DNA from: Accumulibacter sp032229525
Lineage (GTDB): Bacteria > Pseudomonadota > Gammaproteobacteria > Burkholderiales > Rhodocyclaceae
Length of the DNA stretch: 35,477 nt
Reading direction: 5' to 3'
Assembly: GCF_032229525.1 (NCBI RefSeq)
Contig: NZ_JAVTWB010000204.1
Coordinates: 1 to 35,477 of the forward strand
How positions within the stretch are numbered: position 1 is the first letter of the stretch; the number at the start of each line of letters is the position of its first letter. Shown one piece after another: positions 32,782 to 35,477 of the stretch. Both the position numbers and the translations under genes were made by a program. Below the pieces are notes generated by a model. It searched no databases. It was not told where the DNA came from and saw only the letters and a program-made list of their open reading frames with translations.

Positions 32782-33312
32782 TCAATGCCCGCAAAAGGGC
32801 GCAACACCACTCCACCCTCGCAGGTCCGGATGCTGCCCCGTCGAACGCACAACGCCTGTGCTGCCGTCGAACATGACGTCGAAGAACTCCTGCACATTCC
32901 AATCGTTGCAGAACAACCATGACCAGGCGAGCGTATTGCTCCGCGAGTAATACTGGGTCCACATCGGCCCCGACGGGCCAAGGATGCGCAACACCTCGTC
33001 CTTGCTCATTGCCACCTGGACACGCGCAAAATTTTCCGTGTTCAGCACCTTTTCGATACGCTGTAGTTTCCCATCCGGCCCGACAAAGGCCATGAAAGTC
33101 TGCGTACCCACCGGACCACGCGGGTAGGCCAGTTGTTCACTTCCATCCGGATTTTTCCAGATCATCGCCGGCGCGCCCATCGAGGCAACGACCTCCGGCA
33201 GCGTCGACACGCCCGGCTTGAGATTGCTGCCGCTGTAACCGGCGCAGCCGGCAACAAGCAGAGCACCGGAAACAATCAACCCGCGCACCCATATTGCATA
33301 TATTTTGTTCAT
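32782..33312 (-). CDS. BamE/SmpA-type outer-membrane lipoprotein, two-domain
   Basis: This 176-residue lipoprotein has a signal peptide ending in lipobox LVAG-C23. The mature part appears to hold two BamE-like units: LKPGVSTLPEVVASMGAPAM with QLAYPRGPVGTQTFMAFVGP, and VQVAMSKDEVLRILGPSGPM with NTLAWSWLFCNDWNVQEFFD. Ordinary BamE has one such unit and ~110 residues. The protein should sit in the outer membrane facing the periplasm; participation in the BAM complex is not established. ATG 33312 with GGAGG upstream is preferred over longer frames. Confidence 0.8.
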   Translation of the reverse strand: MNKIYAIWVRGLIVSGALLVAGCAGYSGSNLKPGVSTLPEVVASMGAPAMIWKNPDGSEQLAYPRGPVGTQTFMAFVGPDGKLQRIEKVLNTENFARVQVAMSKDEVLRILGPSGPMWTQYYSRSNTLAWSWLFCNDWNVQEFFDVMFDGSTGVVRSTGQHPDLRGWSGVAPFCGH

Positions 33313-33496
33313 TTCGCCTCCATCTCGATCAAGGATTGACTTCAATCTTGCACACGCGTGTCGCCCATCAGGGACACCCACTCCCGGCGGCCTTCGACGA
33401 GCATCGCTGACGCCGGTTACCGCCGCTTCAGCGCTGATTATTGCCGATTGCGCGCCAGCCAAGCGTGTGGTCGGAGCCATTTCTGATTTGGCGCGC

Positions 33497-34683
33497 TCAG
33501 CGGCGTGCCAGCGGTACCGTCAAATAGCCCGACGCAGTGCCGCTGAGCTCGCGCCACAGCTCGCTGATCGGCACGCGGTTGCGTGCCGTATGATCGACCC
33601 ACTCGGTTGGCGCCGCCGTGCCGGGGTNNNNNNNNNNNNNNNNNNNNNNNNNNNNNNNNNNNNNNNNNNNNNNNNNNNNNNNNNNNNNNNNNNNNNNNNN
33701 NNNNNNNNNNNNNNNNNNNNNNNNNNNACGCGGTTGCGTGCCGTATGATCGACCCACTCGGTTGGCGCCGCCGTGCCGGGGTGGAAACGGACGCCCCAGA
33801 TCGGCTCAAAGCCATCGGTACGCAAGGAGTAGCGGGCGTCGCCGATGACGCTTGGATCGGCTTCGGCGCGCGCGGTCCAGCCAGCAGAGAAATAGCTGAA
33901 GCGGGCGAAGTCGCGGAGAACGCGTTCGTCGGCCCTGGCTTGCGCTGGCAAATCCTTCTCCAGCAGCAGCTCGACCGTACTGCCCTCCTTCCATCGCGTT
34001 TGCTCGACGCCGACCACGCGCAGGCGATCGGTGTACAGGGTTTCGCCCGACTGGTAGACCGATCGCCAGAGCAGCGGATTGCCGACCGTCGGAAACATCT
34101 CGGCCCGATCGAGCGGATGGCCGCGGGCGGCGGCGATCCTCACCTGGACGTCGAGCGCACGCTCGCGCTGCCAGGCGGCGGTTCCGACGTAAGCGAGGCC
34201 CAGCGCCAGCGCCACTGCGGCAGGCAGCCGAGAGTTTCGGCGCACGGCGAAGATGAGCCCGATCAGCAAAATCAGGGTCAGCGGCGGGCCAATGGTGGTG
34301 ATCCAGTTCCAGGACACACGCAGTGGCGAGAACGGCCACAGCAGGTGCGTCCCATAATTGGTGCACGCGTCGAGCACGGCATGCGTGGCGTAGCCGATGG
34401 TGGTCGCGGCGACTATCGGCCGCCAGTTCGAGCGATGGCGTTGCCGCGCCAGCCAGGGCGCCGCAGCCACGATGCCGCCGACCGGAATGAACGCCAGGGC
34501 ATGCGTGAAGTGGCGGTGGTACTGGATCGCCAGCAAGGGGTCCGCCGAACTCCGGATCAGGATATCGGCATCAGGCAGCACACCGCCGACGGCGCCGAGC
34601 AGCCACGCCTGGCGGCCAAGACGCGGGCCGAGGGCAACTTGTGCCGCGGTCGCGCCGAGCAGCGCATGGGTCAAGGGGTCCAT
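33497..34683 (-). CDS. DUF457/YdjM-type inner-membrane metal-dependent hydrolase (interrupted by scaffold gap)
   Basis: The protein starts MDPLTHALLGATAAQVALGP at ATG 34683 and runs into the 100-N gap. It has the family motifs THALLG, GGVLPDADILI and YHRHFTHALAF with the conserved His/Asp residues thought to bind metal, and about five membrane segments up to ~175. A soluble C-terminal part follows, with YQSGETLYTDRLRVVGVEQT and FEPIWGVRFHPGTAAPTEWV. The 55 bp before and after the gap are identical; removing the gap and one copy gives 1032 bp (343 residues) in frame, ending ELSGTASGYLTVPLARR at TGA 33497-33499. Hydrolase activity is only predicted for this family. Confidence 0.85.
33573..33782. 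other. Scaffold gap flanked by identical 55-bp ends (assembly artefact)
   Basis: Exactly 100 N occupy 33628-33727. Bases 33573-33627 and 33728-33782 are the same 55-bp sequence. The ends of two contigs overlap and the gap was inserted without merging them. The reading frame on the minus strand is restored when gap and one copy are removed. Confidence 0.95.
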
Positions 34684-35081
34684 AAGCTTCCAGCCGGAAT
34701 CGCGCCGGCAGCAGGGAAAAGAAATTCGTTGCGGCGCAGCGGCAGACCTCTCGCCGGCCGCTTTCGGACCGCGCGCTGCGAAGCGGGCATTATCGCCCCA
34801 AGCGGGAACATTCCGCCCGTTTGATTGGCCGCAGAGTACGGCAACCAGGCAATCGCGGTTGATTTGAGTGCGCGCAGCGCCGGGGGTCCTCCGACGGCAA
34901 AAAACCTCGCTGCGTCCGTCCGCACCTTCTTCACTTTTTTGCTGTGCTGCGTCGCCAAACCTGGCGCGCGACAATTTTTCGCACAGTCTTATGGCAGGAT
35001 CCGCTGCTCAAGCATTGATGGATGCAGTACAGTTAGCCAGTTCCCCCGGCGTAGCGGGGCATCATTTGAGCGGGAGTCGCA
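34684..35081. other. Intergenic region between divergent genes
   Basis: A 398-bp spacer that should carry the promoters of the YdjM-type gene (minus) and the bacteriohemerythrin gene (plus). It is less GC-rich around 34930-35030. A short stem CCCCG/CGGGG lies at 35044-35060. No gene or other feature is recognised. Confidence 0.5.
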
Positions 35082-35477
35082 ATGGCCTTTCTGAGTTGGC
35101 GAGACGAGTACCGCGTCGGCGTCACGCGTATCGATGAGGAACACCGCTATCTGTTCGATCTGATCAACGCCTTTCACGATGAGCATCGTGGCGCAGCCGA
35201 TGACAGCGCGCTGGGAAAAATTCTCAATCAGCTGGTGCAATACGCTGAACAGCATTTTCGCCACGAAGAAGCGATCATGAAGAAGAACAAATACCCGGCC
35301 CACGCCGAGCATTGCGCGCTGCACGAGGAACTCTATCTCGCCATTTTCCGCCTTTCCGAACAGCTGGGCGCAGGCTCCGTGCGCGTCGACATCGAGACCG
35401 TGCGCTTCATTCGCAGCTGGCTGGTAGACCACATCATCCAGCATGACCTCCAGTTTGCCGACTACATGGCACGGAAA
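35082..35477 (+). CDS. Bacteriohemerythrin, 5' part (runs off the window)
   Basis: ATG 35082 opens a frame of 132 codons without a stop before the window ends. The sequence has hemerythrin hallmarks: SWRDEYRVGVTRIDEEHRYL at the N terminus, then QYAEQHFRHEEAIMKKNKYP followed by HAEHCALHEEL, and near the end a WLVDHIIQHDLQFADYM motif. These supply the His/Glu/Asp ligands of the di-iron centre that binds O2 reversibly. Roles include oxygen carriage or sensing. CGGGAG at 35071-35076 serves as ribosome binding site. Only the last few residues are missing if it is a single-domain protein (~135-150 residues); a C-terminal fusion cannot be ruled out. Confidence 0.93.
   Translation, partial: MAFLSWRDEYRVGVTRIDEEHRYLFDLINAFHDEHRGAADDSALGKILNQLVQYAEQHFRHEEAIMKKNKYPAHAEHCALHEELYLAIFRLSEQLGAGSVRVDIETVRFIRSWLVDHIIQHDLQFADYMARK

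Noticed and set aside
33520..34974. Minus-strand frame running through the N gap to 33520
   Set aside because: Its C-terminal part depends on the artificial gap length; the true end after collapsing the overlap is 33497.
35000..35020. Sigma-54-like TGGCAGG element before the hemerythrin gene
   Set aside because: The -12 half is displaced by one base and lacks the TTGC core, so the match is not convincing.
34989..35444. Minus-strand open frame at the right end
   Set aside because: The + strand here encodes an unmistakable hemerythrin with all metal-ligand motifs, so the antisense frame is a shadow.

Overview
The window is a high-GC proteobacterial chromosome segment. The prfB–lysS neighbourhood, zapE, a dctPQM TRAP operon, a stand-alone MnmC oxidase domain and a long acyl-CoA:acetate CoA-transferase suggest a betaproteobacterium. 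Rhodocyclales, possibly Ca. Accumulibacter-like, is an inference from overall gene content and not proven. One artificial 100-N scaffold gap (33628-33727) lies inside a gene.

Layout. (1) 1-3570: housekeeping. 3' end of prfB, an Ivy-type lysozyme-inhibitor homologue, lysS, and an MnmC-type tRNA-modification oxidase, tightly packed on the + strand. (2) 3645-12434: an accessory block bounded by two direct copies of a ~123-bp hairpin-rich repeat. It holds a glycine-zipper envelope protein gene, a RelE/XRE toxin-antitoxin pair, a 5'-truncated second copy of the glycine-zipper gene, a dyad-rich upstream region, a TPR-GNAT protein, and a 1323-residue cysteine-free RTX protein with four ~198-residue repeats. 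(3) 12677-18312: a LuxR-type regulator, metY, a PAS/degenerate-GGDEF protein, a small secretin-like protein and zapE. (4) 18611-21757: dctPQM TRAP transporter with a terminator-like attenuator after dctP and a strong terminator after dctM. (5) 21963-25351: minus-strand genes: an integral membrane protein with two DUF1538 halves, a PII-like protein overlapping it by 4 bp, a two-CBS protein, an unknown protein and queD. (6) 25749-32728: CoA-transferase, TPR protein, small membrane protein, secreted unknown, DOMON-like protein, DUF1343/NamZ-type protein and dinB. (7) 32782-35477: two-domain BamE-like lipoprotein, a DUF457/YdjM-type membrane protein interrupted by the scaffold gap, and the 5' part of a bacteriohemerythrin gene.

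How genes may work together. The most interesting candidate systems are the DUF1538–PII-like–CBS operon, which looks like an uncharacterised transporter with two nucleotide-sensing partners, and the TPR-GNAT/RTX pair inside the repeat-bounded island, a possible secreted surface protein with a dedicated modifying enzyme. The flanks of the N gap are an identical 55-bp sequence. Collapsing gap plus one copy restores a continuous 343-residue reading frame, so the gap is almost certainly an assembly artefact.
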